Under the pieces are notes generated by a model. It searched no databases, was not told where the DNA came from, and worked only from the letters and a program-made list of their open reading frames with translations. Of a stretch of 64,000 nt of DNA, positions 25,132 through 34,442 are shown piece by piece. Both the position numbers and the translations under genes were made by a program. This DNA comes from Syntrophaceae bacterium UBA6087 (GTDB lineage: Bacteria > Desulfobacterota > Desulfomonilia > UBA1062), in assembly GCA_002448235.1 (NCBI GenBank), contig DIXF01000012.1, forward strand, positions 1 to 64,000, given 5' to 3'. The first letter of the stretch is position 1. Each line of letters opens with the position of its first letter.

Positions 25132-26490
25132 ATGCATACCAGCAGGGACATTCTCGTTGTCGATGACGATCTGGGGCATCGCATCATGCTCAAGACGCTG
25201 CTTTCAGGATGGGGATACCAGGTGACCGAGGCCGATGACGGATCGAGCGCCATAGAATCGGTGAGGAACAAGCCGTTCGATCTCATCCTGATGGATATCC
25301 GCATGGTAAAGGTATCCGGTCTCGAGGCACTGAGCGTGATCAAGGGCATCAATCCTGCCATCCCGGTCATCATCATTACCGCCTACTCATCGGTGGAGAC
25401 AGCGATCGAAGCCATGAAGAAAGGCGCGTACGAGTACCTGACAAAACCGCTGGATTTCGAAGAGATGCGCATGAAGATGGAAAAGGCCATGGACCATAAC
25501 CGGCTCAAGCAGGAAAACCGCATCCTCAAAGAAATCATCGGCGAACACTTCGATGCGCGCAATATCATCGGGAAGAGCCCTCTGATGATCCGTCTGATGG
25601 AAACCACGTCAAAAGCCGCTTCATCCGAAGCGACGGTTCTGATCACGGGAGAAAGCGGAACCGGAAAAGAGGTGATTGCCGGAGCGATCCATTTCAACAG
25701 CGCACGGAAAGACAACGCTTTCATAAAACTCAATTGCGCTGCGATCTCCGAAGGCCTCCTGGAGTCGGAGCTCTTCGGCCATGAAAAGGGCGCTTTTACC
25801 GGGGCTATCAGGAGGAGGGACGGCCGGTTCACCCAGGCGCATCTCGGTACCCTGTTTCTGGACGAGATAAGCGAGATGTCCATGGCCATGCAGGCAAAGC
25901 TCCTTCGGGTCATCCAGGAAAAAGAGATGACAAGGGTCGGCGGAGAAGAAGTGATTTCCGTGGATGTGAGGCTCATTGCCGCGACCAATCGCGACCTCCT
26001 CTCCGAAGTTCAAAAGGGAAATTTCCGGGAAGACCTTTATTACCGTCTCAATGTCATCACCTTAAAGGTGCCTCCCTTAAGGCAGCGCCGGGAGGATATC
26101 CCGCTTCTGGCAGAACATTTCCTCAAGCTTTTCTCGGAAAAGAACGGAAAACAGGTCAAGGGGTTCACGCCCCAGGCCATGGACAGGATGATCAGGTATA
26201 ACTGGCCCGGGAACGTGCGGGAGTTGATGAACACCGTTGAAAGCGCAGTGGTGCTTTCGAGTACGGATTACCTGAGTATGGACGACCTGCCCCTGCTGCC
26301 GGATGAATTGCCTGCCCGCCTCCCTGAAGGACAGACGCCTTCGGACCTGCCGCTGGACGAGGTCGAAAAGTCGACCATACTCAAAACCCTTAAAATATCA
26401 GGAGGAAACAAGAGCGAGGCTTCCCGGAGACTCGGCATCACCCGTGCTACGCTCCATAAGAAACTCAAGAAGTACGGCTATAACGACTAA
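25132..26490 (+). CDS. Sigma-54-dependent response regulator (NtrC/ZraR family)
   Basis: Receiver domain (1-120) with phospho-Asp55 in LILMDIRM, an AAA+ domain (about 142-375) with Walker A GESGTGKE, the sigma-54 contact loop GAFTGA, and arginine-finger region, and a Fis-type helix-turn-helix at the C-terminus (GGNKSEASRRLGITRATLHKKLKKYG). Length of 452 is standard. It should activate -24/-12 promoters from upstream sites; the paired inverted repeats before the kinase gene are the best candidate sites in view. Confidence 0.95.
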   Translation: MHTSRDILVVDDDLGHRIMLKTLLSGWGYQVTEADDGSSAIESVRNKPFDLILMDIRMVKVSGLEALSVIKGINPAIPVIIITAYSSVETAIEAMKKGAYEYLTKPLDFEEMRMKMEKAMDHNRLKQENRILKEIIGEHFDARNIIGKSPLMIRLMETTSKAASSEATVLITGESGTGKEVIAGAIHFNSARKDNAFIKLNCAAISEGLLESELFGHEKGAFTGAIRRRDGRFTQAHLGTLFLDEISEMSMAMQAKLLRVIQEKEMTRVGGEEVISVDVRLIAATNRDLLSEVQKGNFREDLYYRLNVITLKVPPLRQRREDIPLLAEHFLKLFSEKNGKQVKGFTPQAMDRMIRYNWPGNVRELMNTVESAVVLSSTDYLSMDDLPLLPDELPARLPEGQTPSDLPLDEVEKSTILKTLKISGGNKSEASRRLGITRATLHKKLKKYGYND

Positions 26491-26493
26491 CGA

Positions 26494-27129
26494 TCAGAAA
26501 TCCCCAGGCAAATCCGGGAAGAAGACGGAAAGCTGTTTCAGGAAGCTTTCTTTCCCGGTAAAGTATACTGCGTGGAGGCCCATTTCTCTCGCCCTCGCCA
26601 CATGCCCCTCCGTGTCGTCCACAAACAGCGCCTCCCCGGGTTCGATACCCATTGCCTTGACCACATCGAGGAATATCGTTTTGTCTCTTTTGCTCTTTCC
26701 GAGGTGGTAGCTGTTGAACACCTCCTCGAAGAAGCTGAAGATCTTCATGTGCTCCTCAAGCTCACCAAGCCAGTTGGTCTGATCGCTCAGGATGCCGAGT
26801 CTTGCCCCGTTTTCCTTGAGCCGGACAATAAGCTTCAGCATCCAGTCCCGAACCGTGAACCGTGTGAGGATTGCGTCCCGAAGCTCTGCATCGGAGCCCT
26901 TTATCCCGGTTACGCTCCGCAGGGTTTTCCAGAACAGCTCTTCGGTTCCCTCGCCGGTGAGATACCCGGTATCGTGGATGATTTCACGCGCCGTTTCTGC
27001 GAACTCCCCGCCGTCAAGGCCGTTCTTGCGTGCAATCTCGAACAATCCGTTCCTGAACCCCTCATCCGCGATAACTCCGCCGAAATCGAAAAGTACCGCT
27101 TTGATTTTATTCCCGCTCATCGCTGTCAT
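26494..27129 (-). CDS. HAD-superfamily hydrolase (subfamily IA)
   Basis: Cytosolic phosphatase-like enzyme of 211 residues. HAD motif I is in AVLFDFGGVIADE (the second catalytic Asp of DxD is replaced by Gly, as in the YihX/epoxide-hydrolase N-domain group), motif II LGILSDQTNW, motif III Lys near YHLGKSKRD and motif IV ALFVDDTEGHV. Substrate is unknown. AAGGGA precedes ATG 27129; ATG 27120 is a possible alternative. The stop is 3 bp from the response regulator's stop on the other strand. Confidence 0.83.
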   Translation of the reverse strand: MTAMSGNKIKAVLFDFGGVIADEGFRNGLFEIARKNGLDGGEFAETAREIIHDTGYLTGEGTEELFWKTLRSVTGIKGSDAELRDAILTRFTVRDWMLKLIVRLKENGARLGILSDQTNWLGELEEHMKIFSFFEEVFNSYHLGKSKRDKTIFLDVVKAMGIEPGEALFVDDTEGHVARAREMGLHAVYFTGKESFLKQLSVFFPDLPGDF

Positions 27130-27138
27130 CCATCCCTT

Positions 27139-28086
27139 CTACAATCCAAGAATATAACCCTTGAACATAAAAAGCAAAGGCAGCACAAGGAAGATAAAGA
27201 CAAGGGTGTTGACGACAAAAAGATTTGTTGTGAGCTTTGTATCGAGGTCAAAGAGCACGGAAGCAACGACCGAATAGATGGCTGCCGGCATGAATGACTC
27301 CAATCGGATAACCGCTTCTATCTGCCTGTCGATGTCCAGGAGAGCAAGGGCCGCAGCCGTAAGCAGCGGAACGACGAGGAACTTGATGAGGGAGAGGGAG
27401 ATGTTTTCTCTCAAGAACTCAGATATATTTGATATACTGAAATTCATGCCCATGCTGAAGTAATACAGCGCGATGGAGAGAAGCAGGAGCGCATCGATCG
27501 GAAAGAAGATAGAAGGCCTGGTCAGGCCGAACGCCTTGAATGCCAATCCGAGCAGCACGGCAAAAAGGGGCATGTTCTGAAGGTCAAAGAGATGACTCCA
27601 CATCGCTCCTCGCGGCTCACCGCGATCCGGCGACACGGATCTGGCGTAGGGGAAAATGACGGTAAAAACAAAGAGCATGAAGTATGACAGAAAGAGAAAC
27701 GCAAGGCCGAGCCCCCTTTCTCCAAGAAAAAGATAGCAGAGGAAAGCGCCCATGGTGAACCCGTGGTTGGCCAGTGAGGAGCTGATCAGAAAACTCGCGC
27801 TCGATCTCCCGTCCAAAGGCATGGCGGCCATCATCAGCCTGCCCGCAGCCAATCCTGCGAGGACGATAAGTATGCCCGAGACGGGGAGCAGGACGACGTC
27901 CCAGCCGAAATCGAGCCCCCAGATACTCCACAGCGCGATGCACGGTTCGACGAAAATGAGATTGAGCCTGATGAGCTTCCTCGAAGACGAGCCGGCTTCC
28001 GGAACCCTGTGCTTGAGAACAGCGCCTGCCAGGAACGGTAATATGATCATGCACTGAAACAGAATAAACCGAGCGGTAGTGCTCAT
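27139..28086 (-). CDS. AEC-family (auxin efflux carrier type) transporter
   Basis: Inner-membrane protein of 315 residues with about nine to ten hydrophobic segments spread through the whole length and little soluble content. The two-fold arrangement and segments such as LVVPLLTAAALALL and AAIYSVVASVLFDLD fit the AEC/bile-acid-like permease family, which exports or imports small organic acids. The substrate is unknown. It is 9 bp upstream of the HAD gene and probably co-transcribed. Confidence 0.75.
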   Translation of the reverse strand: MSTTARFILFQCMIILPFLAGAVLKHRVPEAGSSSRKLIRLNLIFVEPCIALWSIWGLDFGWDVVLLPVSGILIVLAGLAAGRLMMAAMPLDGRSSASFLISSSLANHGFTMGAFLCYLFLGERGLGLAFLFLSYFMLFVFTVIFPYARSVSPDRGEPRGAMWSHLFDLQNMPLFAVLLGLAFKAFGLTRPSIFFPIDALLLLSIALYYFSMGMNFSISNISEFLRENISLSLIKFLVVPLLTAAALALLDIDRQIEAVIRLESFMPAAIYSVVASVLFDLDTKLTTNLFVVNTLVFIFLVLPLLFMFKGYILGL

Positions 28087-28132
28087 TTTAAACCAGTCCT
28101 CTCACGCAATTTCGAGATCGATCACAAATAAG

Positions 28133-28492
28133 CTACTTTGCCGTCTTTTCCCGCGCCCGCTTCGTCCGTTTCTTTTTCTGCTTGCGGATCTTCTCGATCC
28201 TTAGGGCGGAAGGAGATTTCTCTCCAAGGAGGGATTCTTCGAGCTTGTCGGTTATCATGCGGCGGGCGAAGAAGCGGTTTGCCGCCCGGGATCTTGATTT
28301 CTGGCACTTCACTTCGATCCCGCTCGGGGTATGCTTCAGGTAGACGCAGGAAGAAGTTTTATTTACCTTCTGCCCGCCTCTGCCCTGAGCGTGGATGAAT
28401 TTTTCTTCCAGGTCTTCATTCTTTATTCCCAGTGATTTCATGCGCTCTTCGAGGAGCTTTATCTTTTCCGGGCTGACAGGGGTATCGCTCAT
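28133..28492 (-). CDS. Class I release factor-like protein (GGQ domain only)
   Basis: A 119-residue protein with the GGQ peptidyl-tRNA hydrolysis motif in HAQGRGGQKVNKTSS and a strongly basic C-terminal tail (KIRKQKKKRTKRAREK). It lacks stop-codon recognition domains. This is the layout of ArfB/YaeJ-type ribosome-rescue hydrolases and related RF-1-domain proteins. Whether it rescues stalled ribosomes here is inference; the N-terminal helix differs from E. coli ArfB. Confidence 0.85.
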   Translation of the reverse strand: MSDTPVSPEKIKLLEERMKSLGIKNEDLEEKFIHAQGRGGQKVNKTSSCVYLKHTPSGIEVKCQKSRSRAANRFFARRMITDKLEESLLGEKSPSALRIEKIRKQKKKRTKRAREKTAK

Positions 28493-28523
28493 CGGCAGGC
28501 TTTACACTGCACAGTGTACCGCG

Positions 28524-28856
28524 TCACTGGATATACAGCAGGTAATAAATGGAAAACATGATGTACATGATGCCGAGCCCGAGGATGAAGGGCCAGTTGC
28601 CGTGGAACGATACAGGCCCGAAAAGCCAATATCCGCACTTCTCGCACCTGACGAACCACCTGCGTGAAACGATGGTGTCACAGCGTGGGCAGCAGCAGAC
28701 ATCGCCGATCGGACCCATCTCGCGGATTCTGATATTCTCCTTGAACGAGGTTCTCAGGTTCACGTTGTGTCTGCAATTCGGGCACATGATATCCATGGGC
28801 TGAAAATCATCCCAGACAATCTTATTGCCGCACGTGGGGCACTTGATCACGATCAT
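28524..28856 (-). CDS. Zinc-ribbon protein with C-terminal membrane anchor
   Basis: A 110-residue protein with CPTCGNKI and CPNCRHN forming a first zinc ribbon, CPRCD and CEKCGYW forming a second, and a hydrophobic C-terminus (FILGLGIMYIMFSIYYLLY). It overlaps the following gene start by ATGA with the lipoprotein gene upstream. Function unknown. Confidence 0.7.
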   Translation of the reverse strand: MIVIKCPTCGNKIVWDDFQPMDIMCPNCRHNVNLRTSFKENIRIREMGPIGDVCCCPRCDTIVSRRWFVRCEKCGYWLFGPVSFHGNWPFILGLGIMYIMFSIYYLLYIQ

Positions 28857-29464
28857 TGGCTAGTACATTCCTCCCTTACACCGGTTAAGCTTCGTTTTCC
28901 CCATCTGCCGCCCTCGATAACCGATATCGACAAATCAACTGTATCAGAACCATGGGTCATCATCAATCCTATTGTCCTGCCGTTTCTGGAAAAAACTGCG
29001 TCGGCAGGGGGATCGCCGCGTATGTGGAGCTCTCTGGGCAGCAACTCGTCATCGATTCTCAGGTTGCCCCAGGTATAATAGGTTACCGATGTCCCGTCGT
29101 CATGGGTACGGCTCCACAGGTATGGAGAATCGGGAGGAACGCCCGCGATCAGGCTCAGGAACTGTTCCACAGGCAGCGAGTACTGCTTTATCCGTTTTCC
29201 CCAGAGGTCGTAAATTTTCATCTGACCCCGGGAAATATCGATCGTATACACCGGCAGGCCGATAGGGCCGTAAATCTGTGCATATCCATGATCTCTCGAG
29301 ACAATGCTCATGGCCCCGGTAAAGCCGACATCGTCGCCCTGTACGGATGCCCTCCCCTCGAATGCAGCCCGGAAAGGATATACATCCTCTGTGGGGATTT
29401 TCAACGAAGCGCAGCCGGGAAGAAGCATTGAAAGGAGAAGAAGAAAGACCGGCAGTTTTTTCAT
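28853..29464 (-). CDS. Outer-membrane-type lipoprotein, LolB/DUF4292-like
   Basis: Signal peptide with lipobox LLPGC (Cys18), so lipid-anchored. The mature part is a predominantly beta protein with alternating strands (FEGRASVQGDDVGFTGAMSIV, IYGPIGLPVYTIDIS) resembling the LolB/LppX-like concave barrel that binds lipid. Length is 203. The assignment to LolB-like proteins is by fold impression, not by a signature. It is translationally coupled (ATGA) to the zinc-ribbon gene. Confidence 0.65.
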   Translation of the reverse strand: MKKLPVFLLLLSMLLPGCASLKIPTEDVYPFRAAFEGRASVQGDDVGFTGAMSIVSRDHGYAQIYGPIGLPVYTIDISRGQMKIYDLWGKRIKQYSLPVEQFLSLIAGVPPDSPYLWSRTHDDGTSVTYYTWGNLRIDDELLPRELHIRGDPPADAVFSRNGRTIGLMMTHGSDTVDLSISVIEGGRWGKRSLTGVREECTSQ

Positions 29465-29557
29465 AGTAATGAAGTATTTATATAGAGCTTTGATCCAAAG
29501 GCAACAAGAAAGGCGTGAGGTATTGACAAGGGGAAGAATAACATTACTTTATACGGT

Positions 29558-30016
29558 ATGATAGAGAGGATACTTATCCCAACGGACTTCAGTGAATCTT
29601 CACGGTATGCCTTGAAATATGCAGTCGATCTCAATAACGTTTTCAAAGCAAGGCTCTTTCTTCTCCATGTCCTGCAGGATTTCACCGAATTCTCCGAGTA
29701 TAACTTGAGCCCGAGCATCCTGCCCCAGCTTTATCTCGAGTTCGAGGAAAATGCTGCCAAGAGGCTCGAGGAAATGGTTGCCCATATGGTCCCCGCCGAT
29801 ACGCACTGCGATACGTATATTCTCCACGGGGTTCCTTTTTATGAAATCATCCAATTTTCGAAACGGGAGAACGTGGATCTTATCGTGATCGGCACCCGGG
29901 GCAGGACCGGCATCCAGCATGTTCTGTTCGGCCATACCGCAGAAAAAGTCGTGAAAAAAGCGCATTGTCCCGTGCTCTCGGTCAAGCACCCGGACACTGA
30001 GTTCTCCATGCCGTAG
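29558..30016 (+). CDS. Universal stress protein (UspA family)
   Basis: Single Usp domain of 152 residues. N-terminal ILIPTDFSESSRYALKYAVDL and the C-terminal nucleotide-binding motif GTRGRTGIQHVLFGHTAEKVV (G-2x-G-9x-GS/T type) are both present, so it probably binds ATP. It is a lone gene, divergent from the lipoprotein. Role is presumably stress survival; the trigger is unknown. Confidence 0.92.
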   Translation: MIERILIPTDFSESSRYALKYAVDLNNVFKARLFLLHVLQDFTEFSEYNLSPSILPQLYLEFEENAAKRLEEMVAHMVPADTHCDTYILHGVPFYEIIQFSKRENVDLIVIGTRGRTGIQHVLFGHTAEKVVKKAHCPVLSVKHPDTEFSMP

Positions 30017-30060
30017 GCAGCTTCAGGAAAACACCGCTCTTAAAAAAGCTTATCTCCCGA

Positions 30061-30810
30061 TCATTCTATCGGGTTGATCGGCCCTTCTACATACCCATGG
30101 ATAAATTGCTTGACCAGGGGATCTTCGGTATTCTTGAAATCTTCCGGCGAGCCCTGGAACACGATACGCCCGCGGTAAATCATTGCCATATAGTCGGCCA
30201 GTGCGAATGCGCCTTCGATATCATGGCTGATCACGAGGCTGGTTGACCCCGTCTTATTCTGAACCTGCCGGATGAGCATGTCGATGGCACGTGATATCAC
30301 CGGATCCAGCCCGCTGGTCGGCTCGTCGAAAAAAAGACACTTCGGTTTCATCGCCAGGGCCCTTGCCAATCCCACCCGCTTTCTCATTCCGCCTGAGAGC
30401 TGGGAGGGCATTTTTTCCTCAATACCGGACAGACCGACTTCTTTCAGCAGCGCCGCGACCTCGTCGTGTATTCTTTCTCTGGGATAATCCGTATGGATGA
30501 CGAACGGGAAACCGACGTTTTCTCCTACGTTCATGGAATCGAAGAGCGCCGCATCCTGGAAGCAGACACCGAAATTCTTCCTCACCTTATTGAGTTCAAC
30601 CTCGTCCATTGCGGTGATATCATTGCCGTTGATCGTGATATTGCCGGAATCGGGCTTCATGAGGCCCACGATATGCTTCAGGAGGACGCTTTTCCCTGTG
30701 CCGCTGGGACCGATTACGACCGTGATCTTTGACTCGGGTATGTCGAGGTCGAGCTCATCCAGGACTTTTTGTCCTTTAAAGGATTTCGAGAGCGCGCGTA
30801 TCTTAATCAT
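30061..30810 (-). CDS. MlaF-type ABC transporter ATP-binding protein
   Basis: ATPase of the group that drives Mla/Mce phospholipid transporters. Walker A GPSGTGKSVLL (about 33-43), signature LSGGMRKRVGLARALA and Walker B LFFDEPTSGLDP are intact; the SGGMRKRV form is typical of MlaF/Ttg2A. Length is 249. It overlaps the upstream nitrilase gene by ATGA. No MlaE permease or MlaD gene is in the window, so its partners must be encoded elsewhere. Confidence 0.88.
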   Translation of the reverse strand: MIKIRALSKSFKGQKVLDELDLDIPESKITVVIGPSGTGKSVLLKHIVGLMKPDSGNITINGNDITAMDEVELNKVRKNFGVCFQDAALFDSMNVGENVGFPFVIHTDYPRERIHDEVAALLKEVGLSGIEEKMPSQLSGGMRKRVGLARALAMKPKCLFFDEPTSGLDPVISRAIDMLIRQVQNKTGSTSLVISHDIEGAFALADYMAMIYRGRIVFQGSPEDFKNTEDPLVKQFIHGYVEGPINPIE

Positions 30811-31652
30811 GAACGTACCTTCCAGACCGTTTCATACAAGTCTTTCCGCCGGTGGGCAAGCAGAGGAAAGGTGCTTCGTATCGAGTTCACCCTTTGAAGG
30901 TCGATATGCACGAGCTCGACCGTTTCCTCCTGCCCTGCATCCAGGAGCACTTCACCCCACGGCGACGCGATCATTGAATGCCCGTAGGGAACGTATTTGA
31001 GCGAAGGGTTGTGTGCAGGCTGTACCCCGATGACATACGCCTGCATCTCTACAGCCCTGCACCTCACCAGCATCTCCCAGTGTGCTTTCCCGGTGGCTGT
31101 CGAAAACGCTGCCGGCACGAAAAGCATCCGCACGCCATGATCGGCGAGCAGCTGAGCAACGGGGGTAAATCTGATGTCGTAGCATACGATGACCGATGCC
31201 TTGCCCCATGGGGTTTCAAACGCACCGAGCGAATTTCCGGGCACGATGACATCGGATTCCCTGACTTGAGGTCCGCCTGGGGGGGTGCAGTCAAAAAGGT
31301 GTATCTTGTCATGTGAATACACGATGTCCCCTGCACAGTCAAAGACAAAGGCCCTGTTGAAGTACCTTTTCCCATCCCCCTCCCAGGGCATGGAGCCTGC
31401 AATTACGGTTATGCCGTTCCGCTTTGCGCGCTGCTTGAGAAAGTCGACCGCCTTTTCGGCAACCGGTGCAGAAGAACGGATAGAAAAAGGCTCATAGGGA
31501 GTAAAGAACATCTCGGGGAGAACTGCGATCGCTGCACCTTTGCGCGCTGCCTCGTCGATCATTCGCAAGGCTTTCGACAAATTCTCCTCATGATCGTAGC
31601 CTTGTTTTATCTGGCATATCCCGATAGCAACCGTGTCCACAGAACCTTCCAT
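30807..31652 (-). CDS. Carbon-nitrogen hydrolase (nitrilase superfamily)
   Basis: Cytosolic amidase-like enzyme with the Glu-Lys-Cys triad: Glu in AVLPEMFFTPYEP, Lys in YSHDKIHLFD and Cys in ASVIVCYDIRF. Most similar in pattern to omega-amidase/NIT2 and carbamoylputrescine amidase-like proteins; substrate unknown. The ATG at 31652 puts the first beta strand (DTVAIGICQI) at the N-terminus and lies 11 nt from GGAGG; starts at 31661 and 31691 are alternatives. It overlaps the MlaF-type ATPase gene. Confidence 0.87.
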   Translation of the reverse strand: MEGSVDTVAIGICQIKQGYDHEENLSKALRMIDEAARKGAAIAVLPEMFFTPYEPFSIRSSAPVAEKAVDFLKQRAKRNGITVIAGSMPWEGDGKRYFNRAFVFDCAGDIVYSHDKIHLFDCTPPGGPQVRESDVIVPGNSLGAFETPWGKASVIVCYDIRFTPVAQLLADHGVRMLFVPAAFSTATGKAHWEMLVRCRAVEMQAYVIGVQPAHNPSLKYVPYGHSMIASPWGEVLLDAGQEETVELVHIDLQRVNSIRSTFPLLAHRRKDLYETVWKVRS

Positions 31653-31746
31653 ACCGCTCATGGCCTCCGATGACAGGAGTGCGCCTGTCATGTCTACGGA
31701 TGTGATATCGGTATTCAGGAGCTCAAGTCAATTATTTTAAAGGGGA

Positions 31747-33645
31747 TCAATAGAAAAGAGAATACAGCATGTTCACGAGGTGTTTCGATTTTCCTTCTCT
31801 CGACAGCCAGATGTTTATCTCGGTCTCGGGGGTCCTGTTCCTTCTCATCCAGGTTCTGAGCTCATTTGGAGGCAGTTTGATGCAGAAGTACTCGTTCCAG
31901 GAATTAATGTAGAGAATATCCACTTCCTGGATCGTATGAGGGGTGTCCGGCACCTCCATATTGCCGATAATAATCATTTTCTTTATGTGTTTCTTATCCA
32001 TGAGGGAATCCCTGTCCAGTCCTACGGAATTGGCGTCCGGGATCAGGGCGTTCAGCTCCCTCAACAGAGCCTGGATATCGGACAGCGATGCGCCGGAAGA
32101 ATTGGGGACCATGTGCAGGGAGGTCGAGGCATCGATCCGTTTATTGTAGACCAGCCACGTCATGATCGTTACCACCCTGTCTGCAACCATGATGGGTTTC
32201 TCTTTTCCTTGTTCGGGAAATTCCGCTGTGATGGACCACTGTTTCTTATCATATGAAAAGAAGAGCTCTTCATACGCAGGCTCTTTTTTCTTTACCCTCT
32301 TCTCGGGCTCTATCTTGCTTTCCTTGGAAACATAAAAGGCCTCTATCCTTCGCCGCAATATTTCAATCTCGACATCCTGATCGAGCCGGCTGTTCATGAG
32401 AAAAGCTTTTGCCCTCCGTATCAGGAGAACGGTTGTGCGCTTCAGGTAGTCATGGAGCTCGTCGCCGAATGCCCGGTATTTCTCCACATCCCACTCATTG
32501 AAGCGGTTGAGGTCGCGGAAGTACCCTATGGACCAGTCCCACTTTCCGACGATTTCCACCATGAAGGCGTGCTTGTCGGCCTTCCCTATGCTGAGAAGAT
32601 CGTTGCCCGTGATATTAGCGGAGATTTTCAGATAAAAGCATTTTCTGAGGAGGTCCATGGTCTTTTCGTCGCCCTTGGACCGGTAATAGTCTTCCACCCG
32701 ACGAAACACCTCGACGTAAGGATCTACTATCTGATCTGTAGTTGTGTTCAGCACATGATCCTTGACCTCATCGCATAAGAGCGCCTTTTCCTCCGACGGC
32801 TCGAGGTACGTGGCAAGAAGCGCCATTTTCAAGACCGACTTCAGCGGGTCGTCAAGGGCCTTGTGCATCTGCCACAGTGCGGCGCCCAAGAGTTCTTCCT
32901 CGGGGATACCGGTGATATTGCCCATATCGATGAAGTCGTCGATATCAAGACCGTCGGACCTCATGAGCTGCTGATATATTTTCTCATAGGAACCGCTGTT
33001 ATTGCCCGGCGGTACTACCCACCAGAGAGGCACTCTTCCCTCAATCAGGGTCATCGTGCGGTAGAATTCCTCTTTCAGGGTATTCTTCAATGCAGACCCG
33101 GAGCCTTCCTGGGATACTGTACCGAAATTGTTCTCTCTGATATCATTGATATCCATAAGGAAGAAATGGACTTCGATGATATACTGGCCGGTAATCCACC
33201 TCTGGAGAAGCTTCAGCTTCCTCTCAAGCAGCCTTACTCTGGATTTGCCGATCGCTTCGGAACTGACGACGACCCAGATGTCATAATCGGATTCTCTGGT
33301 CTGACCGAGGCTTCCCACCGAGCCTATGGTGAAAAGGCCTTCGATTTCACGATGCCTGGGCACAAGATTCTGGATCTCTCCCATCTTGATGCGTACAGGC
33401 AGAATCGATTCCAGGCTCCTGATCGTGCTCGCCGGCCACTCCATGCACTTGACCCCGGACGGGCAGTCGTTGTCCCCCATAAAACCGGGTAGTGCGGGAT
33501 GGTTGATATGGAGACAAAGCGGCACCAGATTGAGAATAACGCGGGACCCGATCGGGTCATTCATCTGCATGACCTTTTTCTTGCTCCGGTTATACTGGGC
33601 AAAAGTCCGGAGTCCCGCTGCCAGCTTTATTTCCATATCCTTCAT
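31747..33645 (-). CDS. Class I adenylate cyclase-like protein
   Basis: The N-terminal half carries the nucleotidyltransferase signature of class I adenylate cyclases: GSVGSLGQ (108-115) followed by SDYDIW with Asp120 and Asp122 as metal ligands, then EVHFF. The remaining about 450 residues follow the helical organisation of the family without a separate glucose-sensing domain; total 632 residues against about 850 in enterobacteria. It should make cAMP from ATP. Its start codon shares one base with the lgt stop (TAATG), so the two are coupled. No CRP-type regulator is in the window. Confidence 0.83.
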   Translation of the reverse strand: MKDMEIKLAAGLRTFAQYNRSKKKVMQMNDPIGSRVILNLVPLCLHINHPALPGFMGDNDCPSGVKCMEWPASTIRSLESILPVRIKMGEIQNLVPRHREIEGLFTIGSVGSLGQTRESDYDIWVVVSSEAIGKSRVRLLERKLKLLQRWITGQYIIEVHFFLMDINDIRENNFGTVSQEGSGSALKNTLKEEFYRTMTLIEGRVPLWWVVPPGNNSGSYEKIYQQLMRSDGLDIDDFIDMGNITGIPEEELLGAALWQMHKALDDPLKSVLKMALLATYLEPSEEKALLCDEVKDHVLNTTTDQIVDPYVEVFRRVEDYYRSKGDEKTMDLLRKCFYLKISANITGNDLLSIGKADKHAFMVEIVGKWDWSIGYFRDLNRFNEWDVEKYRAFGDELHDYLKRTTVLLIRRAKAFLMNSRLDQDVEIEILRRRIEAFYVSKESKIEPEKRVKKKEPAYEELFFSYDKKQWSITAEFPEQGKEKPIMVADRVVTIMTWLVYNKRIDASTSLHMVPNSSGASLSDIQALLRELNALIPDANSVGLDRDSLMDKKHIKKMIIIGNMEVPDTPHTIQEVDILYINSWNEYFCIKLPPNELRTWMRRNRTPETEINIWLSREGKSKHLVNMLYSLFY

Positions 33646-34442
33646 TACAGTTTGTTATCGCGTGAATCCCTGCGCGACTTTAACACGGTGATGAGGATGC
33701 ATGCCCCGGCCCCTATCATGAGCACACATAAAACCTGTCCCATGGTGAGCGTGCCGATGACGAACCCCAGCTGAGAGTCGGGTTCACGGAAGAATTCCAG
33801 ATAAAATCTCATGATCCCGTAAAGTATTAAAAAGGAAGAGATGAGGACTCCCCGCACTTTCACCTTCATGGATATAAAGAACAGTATCAGAAACAGGAGA
33901 AGGCCTTCGGAAAAAGCCTCGTACAGCTGGGAGGGGTGCCTTGGAAGAAAACCTCCCCCCGGGAAGACCATGCCCCATGGTACGTCGGTGACCCTCCCGT
34001 AGAGCTCTGCATTGATGAAATTCCCGATCCGTCCGAAGAAAAGCCCTGGCGTGGCGGCAAGGGCCCCCATGTCTGCCAGCATGAGCAGCGATTTCTTGTT
34101 CAGGCGGGCATACAGGTACCCGGCCATAACCAATCCGATGAGCCCCCCGTGAAAGGACATCCCGCCTTCCCATACGGCAAAGCATTTCAGCGGATGGCTG
34201 AGATAAAAACTTAAGTTGTAGAATGCACAATACCCGAGTCGGGCGCCGATTATAAGGCCGGCCACAGAGTATGAAAGCAGGTCTTCGATCTCTCGCCTGT
34301 GCATTTCATACCCCTGCTTCTTTGATACGCGTACCAATATGAGATAGGCGCAGAGAAAACCGATGATATACATCAGGCCGTACCATCGCAGCTGCAAGGG
34401 TCCTATTTCAAAGAATACGGGATCGATGTGAGGATACTTCAT
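33645..34442 (-). CDS. lgt: Prolipoprotein diacylglyceryl transferase
   Basis: Inner-membrane enzyme that adds diacylglycerol to the lipobox cysteine of lipoproteins. Seven hydrophobic segments; the Lgt signature GRIGNFINAELYGRVT is intact, as are RWYGLMYIIGF near the N-terminus and MSFHGGLIG containing the essential His. Length is 265. Its substrates include lipoproteins such as that at 28853-29464. Confidence 0.96.
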   Translation of the reverse strand: MKYPHIDPVFFEIGPLQLRWYGLMYIIGFLCAYLILVRVSKKQGYEMHRREIEDLLSYSVAGLIIGARLGYCAFYNLSFYLSHPLKCFAVWEGGMSFHGGLIGLVMAGYLYARLNKKSLLMLADMGALAATPGLFFGRIGNFINAELYGRVTDVPWGMVFPGGGFLPRHPSQLYEAFSEGLLLFLILFFISMKVKVRGVLISSFLILYGIMRFYLEFFREPDSQLGFVIGTLTMGQVLCVLMIGAGACILITVLKSRRDSRDNKL

